The notes below the pieces were generated by a model that saw nothing but the letters and a program-made list of their open reading frames with translations, had not been told where the DNA came from and did not search any database. DNA of 64,000 bases from Isoetes taiwanensis (lineage: Eukaryota > Streptophyta > Lycopodiopsida > Isoetales > Isoetaceae): the NCBI GenBank assembly GCA_021234155.1, contig JAJEKV010000131.1, positions 560,001-624,000 of the forward strand, given 5' to 3'. Every line of letters starts with the position of its first letter. Positions within the stretch are counted from its first letter, which is position 1. Both the position numbers and the translations under genes were made by a program. Of this stretch, positions 1-11,859 are shown piece after piece.

Positions 1-1924
1 AACTTTCAGTCCAGAAGACGAACATTAATCCAACAGATGATGTTTCTATAGGACCAAGAATGGGGTTGCCTTGGTTGGGAGTACAAGCGGTACTCTTCTT
101 TGCAGCTCCTTCTTTGTAATTTTGCAACATTCGAGAGCTACTTAAACCTACAAATTATGTTACCAAGGAGAATTAACACCTTCTGACCTTCAAACATTTT
201 CACTTGCTCCACTAATTTGATCCTCTATAGGAAAGATAAACCAGACAGACATACATATTGCTGCTTACCTGAGGCGCCGATAGCAGTGCTGCATATAGTC
301 CTTGCTAAGTCGGAAATGTAGAAGGGACGGTGATTTTCCAAAACCGAGCTTCACTCATATGATGTGGACAAAGTTCAATTTTATGCAGCAAGTCGAGGTG
401 CGATAATCTCCACAGCCTCAGCATGTTCTTGCTGAATATCATTCATCTCAAAATCTAGTGACACGCCCAGGACAAAGAAAACAGATTACAAGCTGTACAT
501 CAAGCAAAAGCAAATGATGGTATAAAAGCATATTAACGGAAAAACTGTGCATGCCAACATATACCATGAAGTTTATATTTTTTTGTAATCATTCCCACGC
601 ATTCGACAACTGGTCAAAGTACATAAATGGAGGGAAGCCCCATTTCATAACTCTTCATCCACAAAAGGGCATAAACTAGAACTCTGATGCCATTCATTCA
701 AAACATATACATCTTTTCTGGTGTCTTATGTGATTTCATAAACACCGTAATGGCTTTGCCTACAAAATGAAACAACTATATAGGTTCATAGGTAGCTGCG
801 CTTTCACCTTGTCTTATTAAAATAGCAAGTTTTAAGGCACCGCTTCTCATAGCAGCTGCATATCATTTTCTTTTTTTTATTGTATGTCATACGCACTAAG
901 AAACTATATTTCGAGAAAATAGCAAGGACCTAGAAAAATTATGTTATGAAGTAAATGAAAATAAAAGCCCACATTAAAACCATGAATCCTCTATATATAT
1001 TTGAGCAAAATTTTCAAAACTGGCTGTAGAAGAACAGAAACCACCTTACCTTTCATTAATTTTCATCATCCATAAACGTTGGGAAGTCCAAATCAAGTTT
1101 CTGGATGCATAGCAATACTTGCAAAGGTTGCAACCTCATCAGTGACACCAACAGTCTCAAGCTTTGAAATGGCTGACTTTCATCAACAAATGGAAGCAGG
1201 CTTGATGCGAACTTAGAGATGCCTTGAATGTGGCTCACAAGAGCTGTAGGTAACTTGACACCTGATGCTTTCCTATCATTTGACAAGGATGATTTGGCTT
1301 GTTCTTCTGGTTCATCCAAAGCTTCATCACCTGAAAGAATGTTACTATACAAGGGCTTCAGCAACAAATTGAATGATGTACTTCTGTCAAGCTCCTCAGC
1401 ATCCCCAAATTTGGTTTTTCTGGGGAAAAAGATTCTTCAGAATCATCTCCTGCAACAACACGTATGACAGAAGACAATTTTGACAATCCCTTCGAAAATC
1501 CACCTCTCAAATCCTCTATATCACTGGGCCTATCTCTCCTCGTGCAGATTTGAATCACCATCAAGAGTCTGAACATGCTCCTCAGTACTGGCCAGAAGAA
1601 TTTGGGAAGAATCCAATGAAACTTTTTGTCAGCTAGATTTTGTCCTGAAAAATGATGCCTCGTTGGATTCAAACACAGTATTCTGCAAAATGGAGGATTC
1701 ATGGCTGCCTGCTGAATCTAAATTGGGATCATTTAAATCTGATCTTTGAGGAGGTGCTAAAAGCAGCTACACCCCCAGAGCTGTTTTGTGAAGCTCTTTT
1801 TAGTTCTGATAAATCTTCCTTCACACTTTTAACTCCATGCTCTCCCCTGTTCTTCCCTTTGTTCTGATGGCTTATCATCAGTCTCGCCCAGAAGACCAGA
1901 AATAGACTTGGCAAACCAGGACAT
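1..1924 (-). pseudogene. BSD-domain protein gene, copy A, frame-broken and cut by the window edge
   Basis: This is a second copy of the BSD-domain gene at 22489-24928. The start codon equivalent is at 1924-1922 (MSWFA start). The exon-1 equivalent runs to about 1060, exon 2 lies at about 280-455, and exon 3 runs from about 155 off the window start. Exon 1 is split into three reading frames (about 1938-1729, 1702-1358 and 1367-1056) by one- or two-base indels, many in homopolymers. Substitutions are few, so the breaks may be sequencing errors rather than true decay. If the breaks are real, no full-length protein could be made. Confidence 0.85.
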
Positions 1925-2479
1925 AGCTGAATGTCCAACCAAATTCCTCAATCAATGACCTCCTTGCAAACAAACAAAACCGAATTCCTTCATAACCCCA
2001 TCCTCACTTAAAACCCCAAATTGATCCTGTGCAAAAAGGACGCAACAAATGCAACTTCATCAAACACCAAGCATTGCTTTTATACTTACCGGACATCGGT
2101 TCAAGGCTGCATAACTTCTACGTAAACCAAGTCTGCGTTAACCTCTTTAATAATCGAAGGATTGATTTCCTTGCAGCCCAAATAAAGGTTCGGTATAAAG
2201 AATTTGGGGCAGAGTCGATGGACGTAAATGAGGAATTGCTTCGTGCCGATGGGGTGCGTGCGGCCGGGCTTAGGGACGCGACCAGAAGCGAATCTTAGAT
2301 CATCCAAGTGCTCGACATTCCGCCGTAAAAACAGCTTCCAATTCCGTAACAAAAACAAACGTAATAATTATTCGTTTTCACCCAAGGAATACTTTCGTGA
2401 ATTGTCGGGGACTTGTCGTTAATATTATTTGTTTAACAAGGTGCTCCACCCTCCTAAGTTTGGTCTTTCAATGTTCCAT

Positions 2480-3300
2480 TTTGGTATCTATCTATATTTG
2501 GTTAGTCATAGCTCGAATGCGTCCATCATACCACCCTATCAATAGTAGTGTGGGAGTCCGCCAAAGATGTCCACCGGCCCCCACATTATTTAGATTGTAG
2601 ATTGTACATCGCCTAACCGAGGAATGACTTCCATTGAATGGAATGGAGGAGCTCCTACCGCCAATTACATCACTAGATAATTGATAGATGCATGATGTGG
2701 ACCTACTAGTCGACACTCCAAAGAAGCATACAAAGAAGATCTAAACGACCGAGCGCTTTTGTCGACACCGGAATGCGAGACAAAGACTAAGGTATTCCTC
2801 ATATCATCTTCTAAACAAATATAGAAAACCTCGTGATCACTTATCGTGGTCAAATCCAACAACGGGTAATGATGAATTTGAAGGCACTCTATGCTATGCA
2901 AAAGAATTGCCATAAAATGGAGCTCTATGATTGGTCCCATCAGTACAATTGTTCAGGTGTTGGTAGAACCAGCTTTTTTTATATGAAGTAGAAGTATGGG
3001 GGGCCTGATGTTTCTTGCCACTTGAGAAGATTTGAAGAGGGTCCAAAAGGCATTTCTCACTAGTCAAGTCCATCTACAATGTGCCTCTTTGGAAGGACAC
3101 ATACTCTATTGCCAAAAGGTGGTGAACATGGAAAAACATCCGCTTTTAGCTCCGCCTATATAATCCGCCATAGATCCACATTGTCTTAAAGCATATTGGA
3201 AGAAATCCATAAAAAGTGAGTGTTGGAGTAACATATCCGGCCGGGGAACATTCTTCCAAAGATAAAGTTTAGGATGAAGATGTTTTAAGCATTTTAAAGC
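2480..3300 (+). pseudogene. Non-LTR reverse-transcriptase remnant, copy A
   Basis: Plus-strand translation gives a decayed RT stretch. A motif resembling the G-V-R-Q-x-C-P-x-x-P-T-L-F block lies at about 2551-2600, followed by fragments matching the A-D-D-V-D-L-L-A catalytic block seen more clearly in copy B near 25695. Stops and frame changes are frequent and no ORF of useful length remains. The A-D-D block followed by a leucine-rich stretch is typical of non-LTR elements; the clade cannot be fixed from this fragment. Confidence 0.55.
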
Positions 3301-4199
3301 ATTTCTAAATCAAATGTTTTTGCATTCCTCGCAGCTTATTCGCTTTGGTTTCGCGGGGCATGCTAAAATCATTTAAAGCTACTGAATACATTAATAGTAG
3401 TGATCCAGAAATGGTACGCAAGAATCTATCTCGAGTCCCGGATATGAAGCTTGATATGTTACCTCCGATTATCATTTAGATAAAAAATATATAAGCTTTG
3501 AGAGAGACAAAGGGTGGAGTATATATTTTTTTTAGAAGACCCATTGTATTTCAGATTTTTCCCCTTCTTCGTAAGACTCAATGATATGCCTTCCTCTTTA
3601 GCTTCAAAATAGTAGGCCGAGCTTCACCTTCAAATTAAATTTTTTAGTTACTTTTAACCGGTAGCTTTTGTTCATGTAATATTTTTACTTCATTCTTAAC
3701 CGTGCACTATATGTACATGTGATATGTTCTTTTTTCTTCCCATGTACTATGCCAACATCGCTTCCATTTTTAGCAATAGAGGTCTTCATTTTTTTTCAAA
3801 TATGAGCCTTCCCAAGCAGACTTTTTAGGGTAAGGTTTCTCCATTTTCTGAATGGAGGCCTCTTCATTTTCACCGCAAAATGTGAGGAGCCTTTGCAAGT
3901 AGGTAAGGATTTTGGCAAGGTCCTTGATTAGCTTTGTTTCCAATGGTTTTATGTTTGCTAATTGGGATACGATAGAAACATCTCATTAATCGCATGTAGT
4001 AAAAACATAGATATTTTTATCCTTAAAAATGACATTTGATGTTGCTTGATCTCTTTCATGTGCGAAGCTTTGTGTACAATCAAATTTATTTGAAGAAGAG
4101 CTTTTGAAGGAGGTGTGAGTATAGTAAGCTTTAGGCATTTGAAATCTACCAATGGGATAGGCACATTATTTAGAGTTCCAAAAAGAAAGGAGGTCCGCA

Positions 4200-4350
4200 C
4201 TCAATTCTCGATTCCATTATTTGGTGTAAAGGTTATTACGCGTAATATCGACATCAAGCAAAGACATTAAATGAGTTGAGATCCTCAGAAGAATCTGATA
4301 CCCACAATCCTCACAAAGGTATAGAAGCCCTTCAGCCTATCAATGCTATC
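4200..4350 (-). pseudogene. Protein kinase fragment, copy A
   Basis: This is the copy-A equivalent of the kinase scrap at 27029-27376. The conserved stretch around the catalytic-loop H-R-D motif is disrupted here by small changes at CAG/CTG positions. It is a relic only. Confidence 0.4.
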
Positions 4351-4725
4351 GGAATATATGAACGCCAACAAACCACGACCTAACAATGCAAACGTATTCC
4401 ACATTCTTTTTGATCTTCATGCTAATCATGCCTCGTTAATCATTAGCTGCCACCAACCCTTCCCTAAAACTAGAAGATTAGCTCTACCTTTTGTACATGC
4501 AAACTTTTGTTATGTGTTCTCTTTAACTTCTATATTAAAGAAAATTCACTTTTAAATACAAACACTTTGTACATTTGATCTTTATTCTATGCGTTGTTAT
4601 TCTTCGAGGGAAGGGAGGCATGTCAATTCGGGCTTTCTGCACCATAATGAATCGACATTAAAATGCATTTTCCACATTTTGCTCTTTTCAATGAATTTCT
4701 TTGAGAAGTAACCGAGTTATGATCT

Positions 4726-5320
4726 GAACTCTTTAAGGTTGCGGTGTCGTGGAAGGGGCCCTATATTAGCATGGGCTGGGGATGAACTCTGTTTGTATAC
4801 GGTGAGTGCGGTATATGGCGAGGAGCGCGTGCATGTACTGCTTGAAAGCTTATCAACGGAGATTAAAAACCCCGCCCCTTTAGGGTTTTGGGAAAAACCC
4901 TAGTGATAAGCCTTAGGCAGGGGCTTGGACAAGCGTGGGCATAAATATAAACTCCCAAAACCCGCATGGAGAAGTCGAGAAGCTTGAGATGCGGCTAAGC
5001 CAACTGTACGCATCGCAATACAGCAAGCGAAAACCAAAACAAACCTCGAGGTGGAGGGGCTGATCCGCGGCGTGCCGCAGCGACAAAAATAAAAACCTCT
5101 CTTGAATAGAGTGCAGTCCGCAGCGTACTTGAAGGCGGCAAATACAATAAACAAGAAGGGGGGAGGGTGGGTTCAAGAGAATAAAAGATGCTGGCGAGGA
5201 GCGGCGGAGTAGGGGCGTTGATCGCGACGCGCTAAAATAGCGAACTCCCGTAGGGAAAGGGCATGCCACCAGGTCTAGGAATAATACGATCCAGATGTCA
5301 CCGGATCGGTGGGGATAAAT
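4726..5320 (-). repeat. Dispersed repeat with terminal stem-loop, copy 1 (relative at 46671-47515)
   Basis: The stretch matches 46671 onward: a stem-loop (4848-4911, arms GCTTATCA.. and ..TGATAAGC), then shared blocks such as CCCGCATGGAGAAGTCGA, GGGGGAGGGTGGGTTCAA and AATAGCGAACTCCC, and a CGATCC/ATGTC/CGGATCG block near 5289-5310. Similarity is patchy. No reading frame is supported. The minus-strand orientation is inferred because the same stem-loop sits at the 3' end of minus-strand LINE tails elsewhere in the window. Confidence 0.7.
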
Positions 5321-7555
5321 GAGCGTGTTCACATGGATTAAGCGAAGCAAAATATCTTGCATCCGGTTTGAGAGTCGATCTTTTCTTTTTCTTTTTCTTT
5401 CTCAAATACGATAACCCCTGTAATAATGATAGGACAATATAATGGGTATATATGCTTGCATTGAGGAACACTAGATTTTTGTGCAATGTAAGTTTTGAGG
5501 GATATAGTGGCGAATATTGAATGCAATTTTTTGCTGCTGATTGAGAATGAGAGAATGGAGATTTTGATTTTGGCTACCAGGACCACTCAAGAAATATATA
5601 TTTCTCTAAAAACACATGTTTCTCTTTGAATTTGATACTCACAGGCTAATTGATCATTCAGTGACGGTAGAAATGGAGTCTTGAGGAAAGCTTGGGTGCT
5701 GCCGGGGAAACCTTGTGCTAGAAACCTGCTGAGACGAGAGAGCCTTTGGGAAGAAGGCAGAGCAAGCGCCGCAGGTGAGCAGGGTGGAGAGGAACATTCA
5801 TGGCATTTAAAATGAGTGGAATAATGCAAAAATTCGCTTTTAATGGGATTACGGACCAGAAGAAAGAAAGTAGTCAATTGGGGTGTGGTGTGGATGATCT
5901 TTGCAAACCTGTCAAAGTTTGCCACGTGGGTCCTGAAGGCTAATTTAATAAAGTAGCATTAGATTGGGGTTTAAGACCCCAAACCCATTACATTAGGGTT
6001 TCAGCTTTGGATTGGGTTTAAGACCCAAAAGAAAATCTTTGCAGTTTTGAGGGGTCCGCCGCTAAGAAGAAGCCATGTTTCTGGGAGCTCTGCCACGCCG
6101 GCCTGATAAGGCTCAGGCCTCCGGCTAAAAAGCACCTCGTCGTCATGGGGTTTGGATCGCCTGCGTCAGAGCTGTGCCCCCGTTTTTTGCACCTCTTAAA
6201 CAAGGAATCAGAGGAACTTCGCCTTACATCTCTCTCTCAGCTCCTTCCGTCCATTCCCTTGCGTTTCAGTCTTTCTGTTTTTTTCAGGAGACTTTTAATG
6301 ATTTGTAGTTCTGAATCTCATATACTTGTCATTTTTGATCTGAATATTTGAGAGATGATTTAATTGCTCAAAAATCATGCCTTTTTACCTGATGTTAAGT
6401 TGTGTGCGTCTTATCATTCTTTTTTTGCACTTTTCTAATGTTTGAACTGTAATCACTTGTGAATTTTTCCTTTTTGTTTTTGCATTTATTTTTGCTTTGC
6501 ATTGTTTTCATTTCCAGCTTTCTTCTTAATCTGGTTTTGGCCGTAAATAATTGCAAAAATAAATATTCATAAGAAAGTTTCTGACCGGTTGATCCTTTCT
6601 GCATTTTTCTGTTTTTAAATGAGGGACACTACAGACTATTACGTTATGGCAAAATTATAGAAAGAAAATTGTGTTTGAGGGTTTTCTTAGAAAAATGTGC
6701 TTAATAATAGAGCATTGTATCAGACTATAAACTTGTCTTGTAAAATTAATCTTTGATCTAAGAATGAGACTTGCGGACACAGCCTTCTTCAGTGACTCAT
6801 GCCTGCAGCTGATTAATCCCTACCAATAACAATGGAGGGATGGAGACGCAGGAGGGGTGAAAATCTGTGCATCAATGAATTTGGTGGTGCTCGAAATTGA
6901 GCTCAGCTTCTTTCTCAACTTCATCAATGGTAAAATGTGTGCGTCCAATTTGGTTGTGGTAGAAATTTAGAAATATTCTTTCTAAACGTCAATAGTCAAG
7001 TAAAACCAAAAGCTCAAGGAAAGGTCTGAGACCAATACAAAGAGATGGAGGGAGAAATTCCCTGCTTAAAAGCACAACTCGAGCGAAGGTGGCGGTAATT
7101 TTTTGTTCATGAGCTTGTATAATGGCCCAAAATTGCCATTTAGATTATATGTTCATATAAACATTTATCCTTTTGTTATTAAACAATACGGTATTTTTCT
7201 TTGCTGTTCTTGACAAAGTCTCCAGAGTCTTTTTCAGTATTCACCCAGAAAAATTCATCGTTCGTGGAGTCTTTACGGAAATCCATTCATTTATTTGGGA
7301 AGAAAAATTTTGTTCATTAAGGTCTTTACGGGAAATCCATTCATTGGAAAAATTTTTGTGTAAAATATTAAGCCAGACATAAAAGTTTGTCTCCGGCTTT
7401 TTCCGACTTCACACAATATATATATTGAAGCAGACACAAAGTTTGTCTAAGTGCAGCCTTTTTTTTTTTTTTGTTTTGAATTATAAACCATTGGGTTTTA
7501 AGTACAAATAAAAACATAAACATTATAAGCATGTAGTTCCAAACCAACTTCATCC
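5321..7555. other. Intergenic DNA, no gene recognised
   Basis: AT-rich DNA with stop-filled frames. Small local features: a C/T homopurine-homopyrimidine run at 5381-5402, a short palindrome GGGGTTTAAGACCCC near 5966-5980 echoed by GGGTTTAAGACCC near 6016, and a poly(T) run near 7459-7471. No protein family was recognised on either strand. Confidence 0.5.
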
Positions 7556-7559
7556 GGAC

Positions 7560-8165
7560 TCAGGGTCTATTTGCACCCATGGTTAAGTTTAGTTAAGTTA
7601 ATTTTTTCTGAAGTAAAAGTTAACACTAACTGGGTGATTTACTTCACACTAAAGCTAGTTAAAAATTTAGTTAGGCTAACAACAAATTTAGTTAGGCTAA
7701 ACTAACGAAAAAAATCATTTAAGCCTGCGTTTGGTTAAAAATTTGGTTAAAAATAACTTAACCTAGCTAACTAAATGCTTTCAAACATGTCTAGTTAAGT
7801 TAGTCAAAGACATAAAAAAATTATAAAAGGGTACATTCCACACCCTTATTTAAGTTAAGTTAAAAATATGGTTTTAACTAAATTTACATTAGCACCACTA
7901 GTTAAGTTGGCATATAGTTAAATATAGTTAAGAATTTGGTTAACTTTTTAACCAAAAACACTAACTAAACTTGTCTTACGCACCTTGTTAGGACAAGTTA
8001 GCAAAATTAACTAGGTAACTAAATTAAAATTAGCACTAAAAGTTAAATGACCTCATAGGTCACTTTAAGTTTAGTTAAATATGCTTATAATTTTTATGCC
8101 TTTTGGCTAACAACTAGACATATTCAACATTTAGTTAACTAGCAATCATTTAAACCCGGTGGAAG
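7560..8165. repeat. AT-rich repeat built on GTTAAGTTAG-like words, possible MITE
   Basis: About 600 bp crowded with variants of TAGTTAAGTTA, TTAGTTAACT and GGTTAAAAATTTGGTTAA in both orientations. The words are partly self-complementary (GTTAAC, TTAGTTAACTAG), so the strand can fold at many places. The left edge GGGTCTATTTGCACCC and the internal GCCTGCGTTTGGTTAA resemble ends of plant non-autonomous DNA transposons. No clear matched terminal repeat or target-site duplication was found. No coding potential. Confidence 0.5.
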
Positions 8166-8179
8166 CACAAATTTGTTGA

Positions 8180-8262
8180 GAACCAGAAATCAAAAGGCGT
8201 CATTATGACTTTCACTACCAAATGAATAGAAATCAAAGCGTCACCATGACTTCGGTACCAAA
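8180..8262. repeat. Short tandem duplication (about 43 bp unit)
   Basis: Two adjacent near-copies beginning AAATCAAA(A)G(G)CGTCA and ending ACCAAAT(AT)GAATAG. Non-coding. Confidence 0.65.
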
Positions 8263-8404
8263 TATGAATAGTCGTTTCAACAAAACATAGCCATGGCGAT
8301 CGGTAGAAAGAGGCTGGCGATGGTGCAGGCGCAGGAATCTAAAATAGCAGCGAAATGATACATCCACATCCAAAAGCGAATCCGAAATACAAATTACGGC
8401 CAAT

Positions 8405-8690
8405 CTCTTGGCCAGGGGTTGAACCCAGAGCCAAAAACAAAGTAGGGCTGGTCGGAGAATGATGAAGAAAGAGTGCAAAGAAATCAAAAAAAAGTGCTAT
8501 ACGGCAGGTTGTTCTGAGAAGAAAGGGTGCAAGGAAAAAAAGCTATATGTGGGTGCGACAACCAAATTCCCCATCTTTGGCCAGGGAGTTTGTAGCAGTA
8601 GGGGCTGGTCGAGGAGGGAATGATGAAGAAAGAGTGCAATCCAAAAAAAAGTGCTTTTGTAGGTGCAACAGCAAATTCCAGCCATAAACA
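8405..8690. repeat. Tandem duplication (unit about 160 bp)
   Basis: The block containing GGCCAGGG, GGGCTGGTCG, GAATGATGAAGAAAGAGTGC and AAAAAAAGTGCT occurs twice with an offset of about 160 bp (for example near 8446 and 8605). Non-coding. Confidence 0.7.
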
Positions 8691-8739
8691 TTGTGGTGCA
8701 GGTCAAAGTGGAAGCCCTTGTGACACCCATAAAGCGTCT

Positions 8740-11570
8740 AAAATAAACCTTTCAAACTAACTAAAAAGCAAGAACAAGAACCAAAATATTAGAAACCCTC
8801 CCAACCAAAAATGTTAAAACCCTCCTAACCTTTTTAAAACAGATGCAAATTGTTTTGTGCAAACCTTATCGACTCTACATAAAATCTCTATCCCGAACCT
8901 ATACCCAAATGTGTTGTTGCATATATATCAAGTCTAAAGTTTCAAAAGCAAGGTTTATTTTGTCAATTTCCTCAATTTGGCTTCCTTTTGTTTTGACTAG
9001 ACGTAGAAGAAATAACACGTGCTATACTCAATGACATTTAGAACGTGCAAAATATATGCTAATATCTAACTCGTATAGTACTGGCTGGCAAGATGCTCTA
9101 AAATTCAGTAGTGACACATACGTTTTGAATATTTTTTGTGTTTGATGGTGGGGAAAAAGTAGACGTTTGAGGAAAATAAAATAAAAACCAAAAAATGACA
9201 CATTGAGAGAAAATTCAATGGGGAAAAAATAGATGTTTCAAGGTATGATTTTTTGTAGCCGGATCAATGTCTCAGCGTACGGCGGATCCATTGGATCTTC
9301 TTAACCGTGCCAGGCGTCTCACTCAAAGATGTTTACCTTCTAAGTTTGAATGCAATGTGATCATATTTAGAATTGGTGCATTGCTATCGATAATCAAAGC
9401 AAGGTACTAATCTAATTTCTCCGAAGATTTTTTTTTTTTCATCATTCAATGTAAATCCAATGTATATATGGTTCTAGCTGTATATTTTTATTCCTTTGGT
9501 TTGTTGAGGCTCCAGTTCTTCTTTGTTATACAAAGTTCATCTTTATAATCTTTTCTTTTTTTTCGGGAGAATAATGTTTGAAATTTAAGTATTTAAAGAA
9601 GACAACTAACTAATGTAGCCCTTGACATAACAGCAACTTCAATTCTAGTCTTGTTGTTAAGGGAGGATTTAATTACTCTTTTCAAAAATCATAGGTACCA
9701 ACCCGTAGATTAATATATACAATAGAACCATGTGCATTTTGAGAATATTTTTTGAAATTTGTAGTGGAAGTGTTAAAGATAGATAGATAGATAGTAGTTT
9801 TAGCGTCCTTGCCGCTAAGCAGCATCAAGCGGACATGTGACCACACACACACTACATTGCTTGGTTGGGCCACAACCCCAACCCATACATTCGTCTGGGG
9901 ATTTGACCCCCAAAATTGATCAGTCGATTAGGGTGGTCACCGAACTTCGAGACCACATTCTAGAGGAACTAGTGTGTTGGGCAAAGTAAAGGCGAAAAAG
10001 CCTTTATCATATACTACTCACTTATCAAAGCCCGGCATTTTGCCAGCGCAAACCTTTCTTGAACCCCAAGACAATCATTATTTTGGAAGTCAATTTGTCC
10101 TTTCCTTTGCCCTTGCCACTACTAACCTTTATTAAATGCCAAATACTCATTATTTTGAAGCCCTAAAATTTGGATTTGTGCACTCATTATTTTGAAAAGC
10201 CACAGTAGAATTGGATCTATGAAATCTAAATTTATTATACAACAATTATGGATATCATTTACACATGTTTGGAATCATTAGCGGCGGCCTTGGCGTCACA
10301 ATAAATTTCTTGTAATTGTAATCTGGACATTACACAAGGGTTACAACTTAAATGAAGTTTAATTATATTTGTGCCTTTTGTTTAGGAATGTGCACATGCA
10401 CGTGCACGTATAAAACATTTAAAAGGAGGTCTTTCCAAAACTTCTATTGTTATTCTAGAACGTCGGATCTTTTAGAAGCATTGATCTCAGTGTCTCGACT
10501 TAGGAAAAAGTTTACGGAGGGATCACGGTTACATCTATATAAATATAAAAGGGGGCTTGAGGCTCTATGGACTCAAAGCTCCATTGACTCAAATTGAAGT
10601 TGAGTATTTTAGTTTGTGAATAATAGCGGTAGGAAGGTACAAAACAAAACAAATGAGTTCTCACGGTATGTTTTTTTTACTGCCATGGTAAAGTTTTTCA
10701 TATGTTGTAGAGAGCTGTGCGAGAGGTTACGGAAGGTCCAAGTTTTTTCAGCCCGTCGTGTGAAGGGGCCAGAGAGGATTTGAAGCTTTCAATTATAGTC
10801 TTTGATTGATAGTAAAGGATTGATGCTCTTGAGGGTATTACGGTTACCACTTATGTGTCTAAACTTGGGCGTTCCTATTCGAGCTAGATCTTTAAAGATT
10901 ATAGGCCCTAAGTTTAGGGTTCGATCGACTTAAAAGGTGCTTCTTGGCGATAAATCTTTATCGATAATAGTAGCAATATATGCCATAAATTTACTTTTTT
11001 GATACTTCAATTCTAAGTTCGATATGGGACTTCATTCTTGGGGCCGATGTGTTATAGAAAACTATGTTTTCCTGCATTTTAAAATACAAGGATTTATGCA
11101 TTGGCAATGTACATACAACAAACCCATTTCTTAGTGGAGTTTTTAACTTATTCTGTTGACATATTACACCGAGAAGGAGATATTCTTACTTTTCCAACTA
11201 GCTCAAGCTACTACTTAAAACCATAACGGACTCCAAAATCCTCCTCTTTCCCACGAAAAATCGAGAATAGGTTCAAACTTTCATCATGACTAAAGATACT
11301 ATTGCTTTTGTGTATATACGCATTTGAAAAGAGCATCAAATGATTTTAGAGCATTTGAATGTAATTACTACAAGTAAGATCTTTTGAGAACTACAAACAA
11401 GATATTTCCTCTCCAAGTTGATGTGCCGGACCATTTAAGGCAAATAAAATAATTCTAGACTTGTTTTGTTATGCCTTGTCAAATCTGTTATCTTTGCTTG
11501 ATTTCCGCGAGATATAGATTCATGCTACGGTTAAAGGCTGCTCACGAGGGTAGAATTTGAGAATCATTAC
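8740..11570. other. Intergenic DNA, no gene recognised
   Basis: AT-rich, no ORF with family features. It contains a short (GATA)n run near 9778-9794 and a (CA)n run near 9842-9850. Confidence 0.5.
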
Positions 11571-11574
11571 CGGA

Positions 11575-11850
11575 CATGTGATAATTATTATAGAATAGAA
11601 TAGAATAGGTTTTAAGATCCCGCGAGAACCAATTGGCCTATGGGACCCAAACAAAAGGGAAGCGACAAGCATATTACTTGAAAAAGCCCTGCAGCCCGGA
11701 AGGTTTTTGAGGAAAAACACCTTAGCAGTAATAAGCATGCTGGCATCTTGGCCTAATTGCATATATAAGTTCAATACCGTCCCACGTAGGACACAAGCGA
11801 GAGCGATGCATCCATAACCTCTTGGAAGTATGACCCCAACCAAACCTTTG
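11575..11850 (-). mobile_element. LINE/SINE-type 3' end with short (AGAAT)n tail
   Basis: On the minus strand this ends in TATTC repeats (plus-strand AGAAT x3 at about 11593-11607). Just upstream is a block matching 34097-34226: GAACCAATTGGCCTATGGGACCC here versus GACCAATAGGTCATGGGACCC there, followed by the stem-loop module (about 11669-11735). Only the 3' end is recognisable. The same end in plus orientation lies near 21227-21285. Confidence 0.65.
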
Positions 11851-11859
11851 CCGTAGTCA

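Larger units (their letters stand above)
1..4725. repeat. Segmental duplication, copy A (partner 22984-27745)
   Basis: Base 1 aligns with 22984 and similarity runs without interruption to the shared string ending near 4725 (partner 27745). It covers exons, introns and intergenic DNA in the same order and orientation. Copy A is about 37 bp shorter overall. Up to about 2.4 kb the differences are mostly homopolymer or short indels; from about 2.6 to 4.7 kb they cluster at CAG/CTG sites of copy B. The left end lies outside the window. It may be a recent duplication or a second haplotype or unpolished contig joined in by assembly. Confidence 0.93.
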
